The notes under the pieces were generated by a model. That model had not been told where the DNA came from. It saw only the letters and a list, made by a program, of their open reading frames with translations, and did not search any database. A stretch of DNA of 64,000 bases from Nocardiopsis alborubida (GTDB lineage: Bacteria > Actinomycetota > Actinomycetes > Streptosporangiales > Streptosporangiaceae), in NCBI RefSeq assembly GCF_012396365.1, contig NZ_JAAXPG010000022.1, positions 80,266-144,265 on the forward strand, in the 5' to 3' direction. Shown piece after piece: positions 8,430-16,685 of the stretch. Within the stretch, counting starts at the first letter, position 1, and each line of letters opens with the position of its first letter. The translations under genes were made by a program, and so were the position numbers.

Positions 8430-9086
8430 TCAGCCCGCCCTGCGTTTGCCCGGACCCAGCTTCGGCTTGGGCTCCAGGCTCGACAGCCCGTTCCACGCCA
8501 GGTTGACCAGGTGCGCGGCGACCACCTCGCGCTTGGGCCTGCGCACCTCCAGCCACCACTGGCCGGTCAGGGCCCACATCCCCACCAGGGCCTGGGCGTA
8601 CATGGGGGCGAGCGCCGGGTCGTAACCCCGTTCGGCGAACTCGTCGACCATGATGTGCTCGACCTGGCTGGCGATGTCGTTGAGCAGACTGGCGAAGCTT
8701 CCCGTGCCGGAGGCCGCGTGCGAGTCCCGGGTCAGCACCCGGAACCCCACGGTGTTCTCCTCCACGTACCGCAGCAGGGCCAGGGCCGCGTTCTCGATCT
8801 TGCTCCGAGCGCCGTCGGCGGAGAGGGCCTCGCCCATCATCGCCAGGAGGGTGCGCATCTCACGGTCGACCACGACCGCGTAGATGCCCTCCTTGCCGCC
8901 GAAGTGCTCGTACACCACGGGCTTGGACACACCGGCCCGCGCGGCGATCTCCTCGACGGAGGCCGCGTCGAACCCGCGCTCGGCGAACAGCTCCCGGCCG
9001 ATCTCCACGAGCTGTTGCCGACGCTCCTTGCCCGTCATGCGCTTGCGGCGCACACGGATCTTCTGATCGCTGTCGGCTGCTCCCAT
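8430..9086 (-). CDS. TetR-family regulator of fatty-acid desaturation (inferred)
   Basis: The 218-aa protein has a TetR helix-turn-helix near residues 20-65: GKERRQQLVEIGRELFAERGFDAASVEEIAARAGVSKPVVYEHFGGKEGIYAVVVDRE. The rest is a ligand-binding all-helical domain. It starts 14 nt after the desaturase stop on the same strand, so the two are one transcript. Cotranscription with an acyl desaturase, and a palindrome in front of that operon, suggest a regulator of the DesT type that senses acyl-CoA, but the ligand is inferred. The ATG at 9086 has only a weak ribosome-binding site, so coupling is likely. Confidence 0.88.
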   Translation of the reverse strand: MGAADSDQKIRVRRKRMTGKERRQQLVEIGRELFAERGFDAASVEEIAARAGVSKPVVYEHFGGKEGIYAVVVDREMRTLLAMMGEALSADGARSKIENAALALLRYVEENTVGFRVLTRDSHAASGTGSFASLLNDIASQVEHIMVDEFAERGYDPALAPMYAQALVGMWALTGQWWLEVRRPKREVVAAHLVNLAWNGLSSLEPKPKLGPGKRRAG

Positions 9087-9100
9087 GATGGCTACCGATC

Positions 9101-10063
9101 CTAGACGCTGACCCGCTTGGCGGCGAGTCGCTCGTTGTTGGGCCAGCGGACCTTGGAGGCCCAGCCGAGCTTCTCGAAGATCCAGATGACGCGGGCGGAG
9201 ATGTCGATCTGGCCCTTGAGCACGCCGTGGCGCGCGCAGGTCGGGTCGGCGTGGTGCAGGTTGTGCCAGGACTCGCCGAAGGACGGGATGGCCAGCCACC
9301 ACACGTTGCGGGAGCGGTCGCGCACCTCGAAGTTCTCCTCGCCGATGGTGTGGCAGATGGAGTTGATCGACCAGGTGACGTGGTGCAGCAGGGCCATGCG
9401 CACCAGGCTGGCCCAGAAGAAGGCGGTGAACGCGCCCCACCAGGACATGGTGACCAGACCGCCGATGAGCGCCGGGGCGCCCAGGGAGAAGACCACGATC
9501 AGACCGAAGAGCCTGTCGACCAGGACGATGTCCTTGTCCTTGAGCAGGTCGGGCGCGAAGCGGCGCGGCGAGGTCTTCTTGTCGTCCAGGTACATCCACG
9601 CCATGTGCGCGTAGTACAGGCCCTTGGCGACCGACTTCCAGTCGTCGCCGAAGCGCCACGGCGAGTGCGGGTCGCCCTCGGCGTCGGCGTACTTGTGGTG
9701 GCGGCGGTGGTCGGCCACCCACTTGATGACGCTGCCCTCGATGGCCATCGAGCCGGCGATCGCGAGCGCGATGCGCAGCGGGCGCTTGGCCTTGAACGAG
9801 CCGTGCGTGAAGTGGCGGTGGAAGCCGACCGTGATGCCCAGCCCGCTGATCAGGTAGAAGACCGAGGCGATGGCGATGTCGGTCAGGGACAGGCCCCAGC
9901 CCCAGAAGAAGGGCAGCGAGGCCAGCAGCGCGATCAGCGGCACGAACACGAACGCGAAGACCGTGTACCGCTCGGCCTTGCCGCGCAGTTCGGGCTCGTA
10001 CTCGGGGATCGCCTCGCGCTTCGGCTCTGTCTTCTCGGTCGGTAGCTCGGGAGCAGCGGTCAT
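9101..10063 (-). CDS. Membrane acyl-CoA/acyl-lipid delta-9 fatty acid desaturase
   Basis: This 320-aa membrane protein is a stearoyl-CoA desaturase-type di-iron enzyme that inserts a double bond into saturated acyl chains, tuning membrane fluidity. The three histidine boxes are intact: HRHFTH, HRRHHK and HNLHH, plus the extra conserved His in NSICHTIGEENF. Hydrophobic pairs flank them (FVFVPLIALLASLPFFWGW, IAIASVFYLISGLGITVG, LFGLIVVFSLGAPALIGG). Downstream is the cotranscribed TetR regulator; upstream is a strong inverted repeat. Electron donors are not encoded nearby. Confidence 0.93.
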   Translation of the reverse strand: MTAAPELPTEKTEPKREAIPEYEPELRGKAERYTVFAFVFVPLIALLASLPFFWGWGLSLTDIAIASVFYLISGLGITVGFHRHFTHGSFKAKRPLRIALAIAGSMAIEGSVIKWVADHRRHHKYADAEGDPHSPWRFGDDWKSVAKGLYYAHMAWMYLDDKKTSPRRFAPDLLKDKDIVLVDRLFGLIVVFSLGAPALIGGLVTMSWWGAFTAFFWASLVRMALLHHVTWSINSICHTIGEENFEVRDRSRNVWWLAIPSFGESWHNLHHADPTCARHGVLKGQIDISARVIWIFEKLGWASKVRWPNNERLAAKRVSV

Positions 10064-10171
10064 GGTTCTTCCTCGCTGTCATGCAGTCAGGCGACGTCGT
10101 CGCGGTCAGGACGGCGTCCGAGGGCACCTGAGTGACCGCCGCGACGACCCAACCTATTCCTACGTAACCGT

Positions 10172-10191
10172 AACCTACGATGCCGTAGGTT
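10172..10191 (-). promoter_or_regulatory. Inverted-repeat operator upstream of the desaturase operon
   Basis: AACCTACG at 10172-10179 and CGTAGGTT at 10184-10191 form a perfect 8-bp inverted repeat with a 4-nt spacer. A second related half-site, CCTACGTAACC, precedes it at 10159-10169. It lies about 110 bp before the desaturase start and is a good candidate for the TetR protein encoded in the same operon. Confidence 0.65.
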
Positions 10192-10261
10192 TGGCAAGCC
10201 CTCCATGAAAGGCGCTATCTTGGTGGCTGGCGTGCGGGTGGTGTGTTCCACCCCGACGCGT

Positions 10262-10333
10262 TCCCGGATGATGTAATCGGCAGCATGTGGGGTTTTGGTC
10301 CCCATCGTCCAGGTTCGAGCCCTGGTCCGGGAG
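10262..10333 (+). tRNA. tRNA-Gln (anticodon UUG)
   Basis: A complete 72-nt cloverleaf can be drawn. The acceptor arms TCCCGGA (10262-10268) and TCCGGGA (10326-10332) pair fully and are followed by discriminator G. The anticodon stem TGGGG/CCCCA encloses the loop TTTTGGT, giving anticodon TTG. The T-arm is CCAGG-TTCGAGC-CCTGG. CCA is not encoded. A tRNA-Gln before glmU is the usual actinomycete arrangement. Confidence 0.93.
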
Positions 10334-10733
10334 CTGTCCCGGTGTCGCGCGCGTACGCGCTGGTCACTCCAGCGGATCCGCGCGCGCGTCCCGTCGGGGA
10401 CGCGCCCGGAACACGGTGTCCGCCGCCGTCCGAAGACCGCGCGCGGCGCGCCGGTCCGCACGTCCCGTCTCACACCGCGTACCCCTGCGGAACGGACGCA
10501 ACCATCCGAAGCGGCGCATCTCACACCAAACCCTCGGAAACCGACGCCACAGGCGGGGTGCGGCCAACAGCCGCTCACCCCCGCGTCACGCGCCCGTGGG
10601 GCGCTGGTGAGGCACATGTATCCTTCCCATGTCGGCCGCTGGTCATCCGACGGCCGCCCGTGCGGCATGCGGGTCGCGCCGCCGAAAGGGTGAGCCGACA
10701 TCTCAGCCACCAGCTACCACGAGGGACTCCTCA
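10334..10733 (+). other. 400-nt spacer between tRNA-Gln and glmU
   Basis: No convincing gene is present: the open frames here are arginine/proline-rich shadows. The glmU ribosome-binding site GAGGGA sits at the right end. Confidence 0.6.
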
Positions 10734-12194
10734 GTGAGCGTGAACCGTCCGGCTGCCGTCATCGTCCTCGCGGCGGGCGAGGGCACCCGAATGAAGTCGA
10801 AGCTTCCCAAGGTCCTCCACGAGCTCAACGGCCGCAGCATGCTCGGCCACGTGCTCGCGGCGGCGCGGGAACTCGATCCCCAGCACGCGGTCGTGGTCGT
10901 CGGCCACGCGCGTGAGCAGGTCAGATCCCACCTGGAGGAGATCGCCCCCCAGGCCTCCACCGCGGTCCAGGAGGAGCAGAACGGCACCGGTCACGCCGTG
11001 CGCATGGCGATCGAGGACCTGGCCGCCAAGGGCGTCAAGCTCAGCGGCACCGTGGTCCTGACCTGCGGTGACACCCCCCTCCTGCGCGGTTCCACGCTCG
11101 CGGAGCTCGTCGCGGCCCACGACGAGGAGGGCAACGCCGTCACGGTGCTCTCCGCGCGCGTACCCGACCCCCACGGCTACGGCCGCATCGTCCGCGACGC
11201 CGACGGCGACTTCACCGGCATCGTCGAGCACGCCGACGCCACCCCCGAGCAGCACGCGATCGACGAGATCAACTCGGGCATGTACGCCTTCGACGGCGCC
11301 CTGCTGTCCGAGGTCGTCCAACGCCTGTCCACCGACAACGCCAAGGGCGAGGAGTACGTGACCGACGCCGTCTCCCTGCTGCGCGGCGACGGCCACAGGG
11401 TCGGCGCCTGGGCGGCGGGGGACTGGCACGAGGTCCAGGGCGTCAACAACCGCGTCCAGCTCTCCGAGGCCCGCCGCGTCCTCAACGACCGGCTGGTCCA
11501 CGAGCACATGCTCGCCGGGGTCACCGTCGTCGACCCCGCCACCACCTGGGTGGACACCCAGGTCACCATCGGCCGCGACACCGTGATCGAACCCGGGACC
11601 CGGCTGCTGGGCGCCACCTCCGTCGGGGAGGACGCCGTGGTCGGCCCCCGCGCGGACCTGAGGGACACGGTCGTCGGCGCGGGCGCCACGGTGCGCGAGA
11701 CCACGGCGGACCGGGCCGAGATCGGCCCCGGGGCCTCCGTCGGCCCCTACACCTACCTGCGGCCGGGCACCCGTCTGGCCGAGCGGTCCAAGGCCGGAGC
11801 CTTCGTCGAGGTCAAGAACTCGAACGTCGGCGCCGAGTCCAAGATCCCGCACCTGACCTACGTCGGCGACGCGGACATCGGCGTGGGCAGCAACATCGGC
11901 TGCTCCTCGGTGTTCGTCAACTACGACGGGGTCAACAAGTCCCGGAGCGTCATCGGCGACCACGTCAGGATCGGCAGCGACAACACCATCGTCGCCCCGG
12001 TCCGCGTGGGCGACGGCGCCTACTCCGGGGCGGGGACCGTGGTCCGCGACGACGTGCCGCCCGGTGCTCTCGCGGTTTCCGAGGGGCACCGCCAGCGCAA
12101 CGTCGAGGGCTGGACCCGGCGCAAGCGCCCGGGTACGCCCTCCGCCGAGGCGGCGGAGCAGGCCGATCGGCACAGAGCCGACGACAAGCAGTGA
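10734..12194 (+). CDS. glmU: Bifunctional UDP-N-acetylglucosamine pyrophosphorylase / glucosamine-1-phosphate N-acetyltransferase
   Basis: The 486-aa GlmU makes UDP-GlcNAc for peptidoglycan and wall polymers in two steps. The N-terminal uridyltransferase starts with the nucleotide loop VLAAGEGTRMKSKLPKVLH and contains QNGTGHAV and the metal site LTCGDTPLL. The C-terminal half is a left-handed beta-helix of hexapeptide repeats with the acetyltransferase site KAGAFVEVKNSNVGAESKIPHLTYVGDADIG. I chose GTG 10734 (GAGGGA upstream) over an in-frame ATG at 10629. The stop is 17 nt before the prs start, so the two form an operon. Confidence 0.97.
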   Translation: MSVNRPAAVIVLAAGEGTRMKSKLPKVLHELNGRSMLGHVLAAARELDPQHAVVVVGHAREQVRSHLEEIAPQASTAVQEEQNGTGHAVRMAIEDLAAKGVKLSGTVVLTCGDTPLLRGSTLAELVAAHDEEGNAVTVLSARVPDPHGYGRIVRDADGDFTGIVEHADATPEQHAIDEINSGMYAFDGALLSEVVQRLSTDNAKGEEYVTDAVSLLRGDGHRVGAWAAGDWHEVQGVNNRVQLSEARRVLNDRLVHEHMLAGVTVVDPATTWVDTQVTIGRDTVIEPGTRLLGATSVGEDAVVGPRADLRDTVVGAGATVRETTADRAEIGPGASVGPYTYLRPGTRLAERSKAGAFVEVKNSNVGAESKIPHLTYVGDADIGVGSNIGCSSVFVNYDGVNKSRSVIGDHVRIGSDNTIVAPVRVGDGAYSGAGTVVRDDVPPGALAVSEGHRQRNVEGWTRRKRPGTPSAEAAEQADRHRADDKQ

Positions 12195-12211
12195 CTGTGG
12201 GGGAGAAACAC

Positions 12212-13180
12212 GTGACCGGGATGAAGGCCACCGGCCAGAAGAACCTGATGCTCTTCTCGGGGCGCACGCACCCGAGCCTGGCCGAGGAGGTCGCGAAGGA
12301 ACTGGGGATCGACGTGGTCCCCACCCGGTTCGACACCTTCGCCAACGGTGAGATCTTCGTCCGTTACCTGGAGTCGGTGCGCGGCTCGGACGCGTTCGTC
12401 ATCCAGTGCCACTCCGACCCGATCAACGAGTCCATCATGGAGCAGCTGATCATGGTGGACGCGCTCAAGCGCGCGTCCGCCAAGAGGATCACCGTGGTGA
12501 CCCCGTTCTTCGGCTACGCCCGGCAGGACAAGAAGCACCGCGGCCGCGAGCCCATCTCGGCCCGCCTCATGACCGACCTGTTCCGCACCGCGGGCGCGGA
12601 CCGGATGATGGCCGTCGACCTGCACACGGACCAGATCCAGGGCTTCTTCGACGGCCCCGTGGACCACCTGTTCGCGCTGCCGATACTGGCCGACCACATC
12701 GCCAGCCGGGTCGACCAGTCCGAGATCACCGTGGTCTCGCCGGACGCGGGCCGGGTGCGCACCGCCGACCGCTGGGCGGACCGCCTCGGCGCTCCGCTGG
12801 CGATCATCCACAAGCGCCGCGACCCGGACGTGGCCAACCAGGTCCGCGTGCACGAGGTCGTCGGTGAGGTCAAGGGCCGCGTCTGCGTGCTGGTGGACGA
12901 CATGATCGACACCGGCGGCACCATCGTCAAGGCCTCCGAGGCCCTGTTCGAGCAGGGCGCGGCCAAGGTCCTGGTGGCCGCCACGCACGGCGTGCTGTCC
13001 GGTCCCGCGGCCGAGCGCCTCCAGAGCTCGCGGATCTCCGAGGTGGTCATCACCAACTCGCTGCCCGTTCCGGAGGAGCGTTCCTTCGAGAAGCTGACCC
13101 AGCTCTCGATCGCGCCGCTGGTGGCCCGCGCCATCAGCGAGGTCTTCACCGACGGCTCGGTCACGAGCCTGTTCGAGTAG
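12212..13180 (+). CDS. prs: Ribose-phosphate pyrophosphokinase (PRPP synthetase)
   Basis: The 322-aa enzyme makes PRPP from ribose 5-phosphate and ATP, feeding purine, pyrimidine, His and Trp synthesis. Class I features are present: FDTFANGEIFVRY near the N-terminus, the flexible catalytic loop FFGYARQDKKHRGREPISARL, DLHTDQIQGFF, and the PRPP-binding loop VLVDDMIDTGGTIVKA. GTG 12212 is the chosen start because GGGGGAG sits 6 nt upstream and the protein then aligns with family N-termini (MTGxKxTGxK); a GTG at 12191 overlapping the glmU stop lacks a ribosome-binding site. Confidence 0.96.
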   Translation: MTGMKATGQKNLMLFSGRTHPSLAEEVAKELGIDVVPTRFDTFANGEIFVRYLESVRGSDAFVIQCHSDPINESIMEQLIMVDALKRASAKRITVVTPFFGYARQDKKHRGREPISARLMTDLFRTAGADRMMAVDLHTDQIQGFFDGPVDHLFALPILADHIASRVDQSEITVVSPDAGRVRTADRWADRLGAPLAIIHKRRDPDVANQVRVHEVVGEVKGRVCVLVDDMIDTGGTIVKASEALFEQGAAKVLVAATHGVLSGPAAERLQSSRISEVVITNSLPVPEERSFEKLTQLSIAPLVARAISEVFTDGSVTSLFE

Positions 13181-13218
13181 ACGCGGGGGACGCGCGTCCC
13201 GCCTGTCGTCCGGGACCT

Positions 13219-13250
13219 CCCGCGGCCCGCCCCTCCGGGCGGGCCGCGGG
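13219..13250 (+). terminator. Terminator of glmU-prs
   Basis: A perfect 14-bp GC stem (13219-13232 with 13237-13250) with a CTCC loop begins 39 nt after the prs stop. Confidence 0.8.
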
Positions 13251-13525
13251 GGGTCTCCGCCGTTTCCGGCCCCTTGCGGGAGCGGTGCGCGAAGGCGCAG
13301 ACGGTCTCCAGCGCGCGGACCGGCGCGTTCCCGGTCCCGGCGTGCCCGAACCGGCGTCCCGGGGTCCTGGCGGCGGCCTGGCGGGCGGACGGGGCGGAGC
13401 CCCCGCCGCCGGGGCGGACGTTCTCGCCGGCGTCCGCACGAGCCGCCCGGACGTCCGCACGAGCCGCCCGGCCCGCAGGTTTCTCTGGGGGCTTGTCCGG
13501 ACCGGGGAGGGAATCGCGGGCCATG

Positions 13526-13554
13526 TTCGGAGTCGTCGGCGAAGCCATTAGACT
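13526..13554 (+). promoter_or_regulatory. Probable rplY promoter
   Basis: TTCGGA (13526-13531) and TAGACT (13549-13554) are separated by 17 nt, matching the actinomycete housekeeping pattern. Transcription would begin near 13561, about 240 nt before rplY. The 270 nt between the prs terminator and this site hold no recognisable feature. Confidence 0.55.
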
Positions 13555-13560
13555 TGACCG

Positions 13561-13802
13561 AGTGTCCCCGTGCCCAGGCGGAGCCCTAAGAAGGCTGCGT
13601 GTGGAAGGCGGGCAGGGGTGCGCGACGAGCGTTCCCGGGCCGGGCGGGTCCGGTGGCGGCTCGCCGGGCACGCCTGGAACCAGGGCGGTTGCGTCCCTGC
13701 CTGAGGGCAGTCCCCGCCGCATTCACCGCCGAGGGCGGGAATCGTTCGTGCTACTGGAGTCGTGTTCCCCGTGCTGCGGGGTTGAACCCGAGGAGTTTTG
13801 TC
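13561..13802 (+). promoter_or_regulatory. Long, GC-rich 5' leader of rplY
   Basis: If the promoter call is right, the transcript has a leader of about 240 nt containing several possible stems, the last being CCCCG/CGGGG at 13767-13781 just before GAGGAG. No known riboswitch class was recognised. It may carry regulation of L25 synthesis. Confidence 0.4.
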
Positions 13803-14408
13803 GTGTCCGAGGTACGTATCGCTGCCGAGCCCCGCACGGAATTCGGCAAGGGCGCCTCTCGTCGCGCCCGCCGCGCGGGTAAGGTGCCGGCCGTCCTCTA
13901 CGGCCACGGCACCGAGCCCCGCCACCTGAACCTGCCGGGCCACGAGCTCATGCTCGCCCTGAAGACCCCCAACGTCCTGATCCGCCTCGACGGCCTGGAC
14001 AAGGACAACCTTGCCCTGCCCAAGAGCGTGCAGCGCGACGCCATCAAGGGCTTCCTGGAGCACATCGACCTGCTGGTCGTCTCCAAGGGCGAGAAGGTCG
14101 AGGTCGAGATCCCGGTCCACCTGATCGGTGAGGTCAAGGCCCCGGGTGTGCTCAACCAGGAGCTCGTCACCGTGGCCGTCGAGGCCGAGGCCACCCACAT
14201 CCCCGAGGGCGTCGAGTTCGTCATCGAGGACCTGGAGATCGGCGCCAACCCGACCGCCGCCGACCTCAAGCTGCCCTCCGGCGTCACTCTGGTCACCGAG
14301 CCCGAGACCCTCCTGCTGACCGTCTCCGCCCCCCGCGTGGAGGAGGAGCCGGAGACCAGCGAGGAGGCCGCCGAGGGCGCCGAGGCCACCGAGAGCGCCG
14401 CCGAGTAG
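13803..14408 (+). CDS. rplY: 50S ribosomal protein L25/general stress protein Ctc
   Basis: The 201-aa protein is the long (TL5/Ctc) form of L25, which binds 5S rRNA in the large subunit. The N-terminal L25 domain is clear (RIAAEPRTEFGKGASRRARRAGKVPAVLYGHGTEPRHL), followed by the C-terminal beta domain (VEVEIPVHLIGEVKAPGVLNQEL) and an acidic tail (EEEPETSEEAAEGAEATESAAE). GTG 13803 has GAGGAG 7 nt upstream. It lies between prs and pth as in other actinomycetes. Confidence 0.95.
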   Translation: MSEVRIAAEPRTEFGKGASRRARRAGKVPAVLYGHGTEPRHLNLPGHELMLALKTPNVLIRLDGLDKDNLALPKSVQRDAIKGFLEHIDLLVVSKGEKVEVEIPVHLIGEVKAPGVLNQELVTVAVEAEATHIPEGVEFVIEDLEIGANPTAADLKLPSGVTLVTEPETLLLTVSAPRVEEEPETSEEAAEGAEATESAAE

Positions 14409-14431
14409 GCGGCCGCAAGGCACACATCGAC

Positions 14432-14463
14432 GACGCGCGGTCTCCCGAGAGGGGCCGCGCGTC
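14432..14463 (+). terminator. Terminator after rplY
   Basis: GACGCGCGG at 14432-14440 pairs with CCGCGCGTC at 14455-14463 (9 bp, 14-nt loop), between rplY and pth. Confidence 0.6.
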
Positions 14464-14590
14464 CGTCGTGTCAGCCGCCGTCCCGGTAGGGTCGTGCCCC
14501 ATGGGCAACTGGTGGGGCAGGCTGTTCGGCGGCAGGGGCCCCGGTGCGGAGAGCGCCGGGGACGGCAACGTCGGCGGAGAGAACGAGGAC

Positions 14591-15166
14591 ATGGCCGATA
14601 CCGAGCGCTGGCTCGTCGTGGGACTGGGCAATCCCGGGCCCAAGTACGCCGGGAACAGGCACAACGCCGGTTTCCTGGTGGTGGAGGCGCTCGCGGGCGG
14701 CGAGCGCTGGAAGGCGCACAAGGCGCACGCCGAGGTGGTGGAGACCCGCCTGGACGGTGTTCCCGTGGTGCTGGCCAAGCCGCGGAGCTTCATGAACCTG
14801 TCGGGCGGTCCGGTCTCCGGCCTGGCCCGCTTCTACAAGGTCCCGGTCGAGCGGATCGTCGTGGTGCACGACGAGATGGACATCGACTTCGGCGCGCTCA
14901 AGCTCAAGAAGGGCGGCGGGCCGGGCGGGCACAACGGCCTGAAGTCGATGACCTCGTCCCTGTCCAGCCCGGACTACATCCGCGTGCGCTTCGGGGTGGG
15001 CCGCCCGCCGGGCCGGATGGACCCGGCCGCGTACGTGCTCAAGGACTTCTCCTCCACCGAGCGCGCCGAGCTGGACCTCAACGTCGAACGCGCCGCCGAC
15101 GCGGTGCGCACGGTCCTCACCGACGGCCTGGGCCGGGCGCAGAACATCTACCACACCGCAGCCTGA
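14591..15166 (+). CDS. pth: Peptidyl-tRNA hydrolase
   Basis: This protein releases peptides from peptidyl-tRNA that has dropped off the ribosome. Signatures: WLVVGLGNPGPKYAGNRHNAGFLV with the catalytic His, RSFMNLSGGPV, VVHDEMDIDFG with the catalytic Asp, and GGGPGGHNGLKS. The product is 191 aa from ATG 14591 (GGAGAG upstream), the usual family length. An in-frame ATG at 14501 would add 30 residues including WWGRLFGG, and cannot be excluded. Confidence 0.95.
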   Translation: MADTERWLVVGLGNPGPKYAGNRHNAGFLVVEALAGGERWKAHKAHAEVVETRLDGVPVVLAKPRSFMNLSGGPVSGLARFYKVPVERIVVVHDEMDIDFGALKLKKGGGPGGHNGLKSMTSSLSSPDYIRVRFGVGRPPGRMDPAAYVLKDFSSTERAELDLNVERAADAVRTVLTDGLGRAQNIYHTAA

Positions 15167-15276
15167 CCCCCAGGGCACGGGAGCCCTCCGGGGCGGGGCT
15201 CACACGCCCGCCGGACGACCGCTCCCACCAGGGGTTCCAGGCGAGGGGCGCCCGCGCCGGGCACGGCGCGCGCTGA

Positions 15277-15344
15277 GCCGGGCATACCGCGCCCGCCGGC
15301 GGAGGAACGCCGACGGGCGCGGCGACGGGGGCGCGGTACCCGGC
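15277..15344. terminator. Bidirectional terminator between pth and the xylanase gene
   Basis: Two long arms pair across 15277-15294 and 15329-15344 (16 bp with one 2-nt bulge), enclosing a second small hairpin. The right arm overlaps the last base of the xylanase stop codon, so it can serve both convergent genes. Confidence 0.7.
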
Positions 15345-16522
15345 TACCGGCCGTGGCCCGCCCAGGGAGGGCGGCCCTGCCCGTCGTCCTCGGCCCCCTT
15401 CAGGAGGGATCGGAGGGTGAAGTAGGCGGGCTTGCGGTCGAAGTCCCCGTCCATGACGGTCGCCGCGCCCTCGCCCTCGAAGAACACCGGCACCCACGAG
15501 TACTTGTCGGTGAAGCCCCAGATGGTGAAGGAGTCGCAGCCCTCCACCCCCAGGCAGGCCTCCAGCGCCTGCCCGTAGTAGTCGGCCTGCCGCTCCAGCT
15601 GCTCCCCGGTCGGCTCCCCGCCCCCGGGCACCGCCATGCGCACGTCCACCTCGGTCAGCGCCGTGCCCAGGCCGAGGTCGTCGAAGCGCTGGAGGTTCTC
15701 CTCCAGGCCGGACGGGAATCCGTACTGCATGCTCAGGTGCACCTGGGCGGAGAACCCGTGCACCGGCACGCCGTCCGCCAGCAGCTCCTGGATCAGCGCG
15801 TGGTAGGCGTCGCTCTTGGCGTTGACGTCCTCGACGCCGTAGTCGTTGAAGTACAGCTCCGCCGACGGGTCGGCCTCGTGGGCCCAGCGGAAGGCGTCGG
15901 CGATGATCCCCGGCCCGAGCTCGCGGATCCAGATGTTGTCCTCTGTGCGCAGCTCCCCCGCCTCGTCGAAGATCTCGTTGGCCACGTCCCACTGCGAGAT
16001 CCGGCCCTCGTAGCGGCCGACGACGGTGGTGATGTGGTCGTGCAGGATCTCGCGCAGCTCCTCGTCGGTGAAGTCGCCCTCCTCCAGCCACTCGGGGTTC
16101 TGGCTGTGCCACAGCAGCGTGTGCCCGCGCACGTCCTGGCCGTGGCGCTCGGCGAAGTCCACGATCCTGTCGGCCATCCCGAACGCGTACTCGCCCCGCT
16201 CGGGGTGGATGTACTCCCACTTCATCTGGTTCTCGGGGGAGACAGAGCTGAACTCCCGGGCCAGGATCCGGCGGTACTGCCGGTCGGAGGTGAAGGGGTC
16301 GGGGTAGTCCTGCTCCTCGTGGTGTCCGCCGCCCGCGACGGCGGTGCCGATGACCAGGCCGTCGGGCGCGGCCCAGCGCAGCGTGCCCGGCTTGGCGTAT
16401 CGGGGGTGGTTGGGCGGCCAGTGGCCGTGACCGTGGCCGGGGGAGGCGACCGCGGGGGCGGCCAGGGGGACCGACAACGCCGTCGCGGCGAGGACGGCGG
16501 TGACGAGGCGGAGCGGCTTCAT
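15344..16522 (-). CDS. Secreted GH10 endo-1,4-beta-xylanase
   Basis: The 392-aa protein has a Sec signal peptide (MKPLRLVTAVLAATALSVP, cleavage near AVAS) followed by one GH10 catalytic domain. Landmarks are RGHTLLWHSQNPEW, the acid/base Glu183 in WDVANEIFDE, and the nucleophile Glu291 in ALTEVDVRM; SQNPEW and the C-terminal TIWGFTDKYSW also match the family. There is no carbohydrate-binding module, only a His/Gly-rich segment after the signal. It would cleave xylan outside the cell. It is divergent from a LacI regulator and has a TTCCGGAA motif upstream. Confidence 0.95.
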   Translation of the reverse strand: MKPLRLVTAVLAATALSVPLAAPAVASPGHGHGHWPPNHPRYAKPGTLRWAAPDGLVIGTAVAGGGHHEEQDYPDPFTSDRQYRRILAREFSSVSPENQMKWEYIHPERGEYAFGMADRIVDFAERHGQDVRGHTLLWHSQNPEWLEEGDFTDEELREILHDHITTVVGRYEGRISQWDVANEIFDEAGELRTEDNIWIRELGPGIIADAFRWAHEADPSAELYFNDYGVEDVNAKSDAYHALIQELLADGVPVHGFSAQVHLSMQYGFPSGLEENLQRFDDLGLGTALTEVDVRMAVPGGGEPTGEQLERQADYYGQALEACLGVEGCDSFTIWGFTDKYSWVPVFFEGEGAATVMDGDFDRKPAYFTLRSLLKGAEDDGQGRPPWAGHGR

Positions 16523-16551
16523 GGGGGGATCTCCGATCTGGCGACCGACGA

Positions 16552-16568
16552 AACTTCCGGAAAGTTCC
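16552..16568 (-). promoter_or_regulatory. TTCCGGAA operator upstream of the xylanase
   Basis: AACTTCCGGAAAGTT (16552-16566) contains the palindrome TTCCGGAA at 16555-16562, 33 bp before the xylanase start. The same core occurs before the deacetylase gene at 17764-17771. A LacI-type repressor gene lies between the two sites. Confidence 0.65.
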
Positions 16569-16650
16569 GTAACATGTGAAGGTCAATGGACCCTAGGTCG
16601 TCGCCGGGCGCAGCGTCAAGATCCCGTCTCGGAGCTGTCGCCCCACCAGC

Positions 16651-16675
16651 TGTGCTCGTACTCTGGGTGAGCACA
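16651..16675 (+). promoter_or_regulatory. Inverted repeat before the LacI regulator gene
   Basis: TGTGCTC (16651-16657) and GAGCACA (16669-16675) form a perfect 7-bp inverted repeat ending at the AAAGGAGG ribosome-binding site. It differs from the TTCCGGAA sites, so it may be a separate control site or an mRNA hairpin that affects translation. Confidence 0.45.
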
Positions 16676-16685
16676 AAGGAGGACC

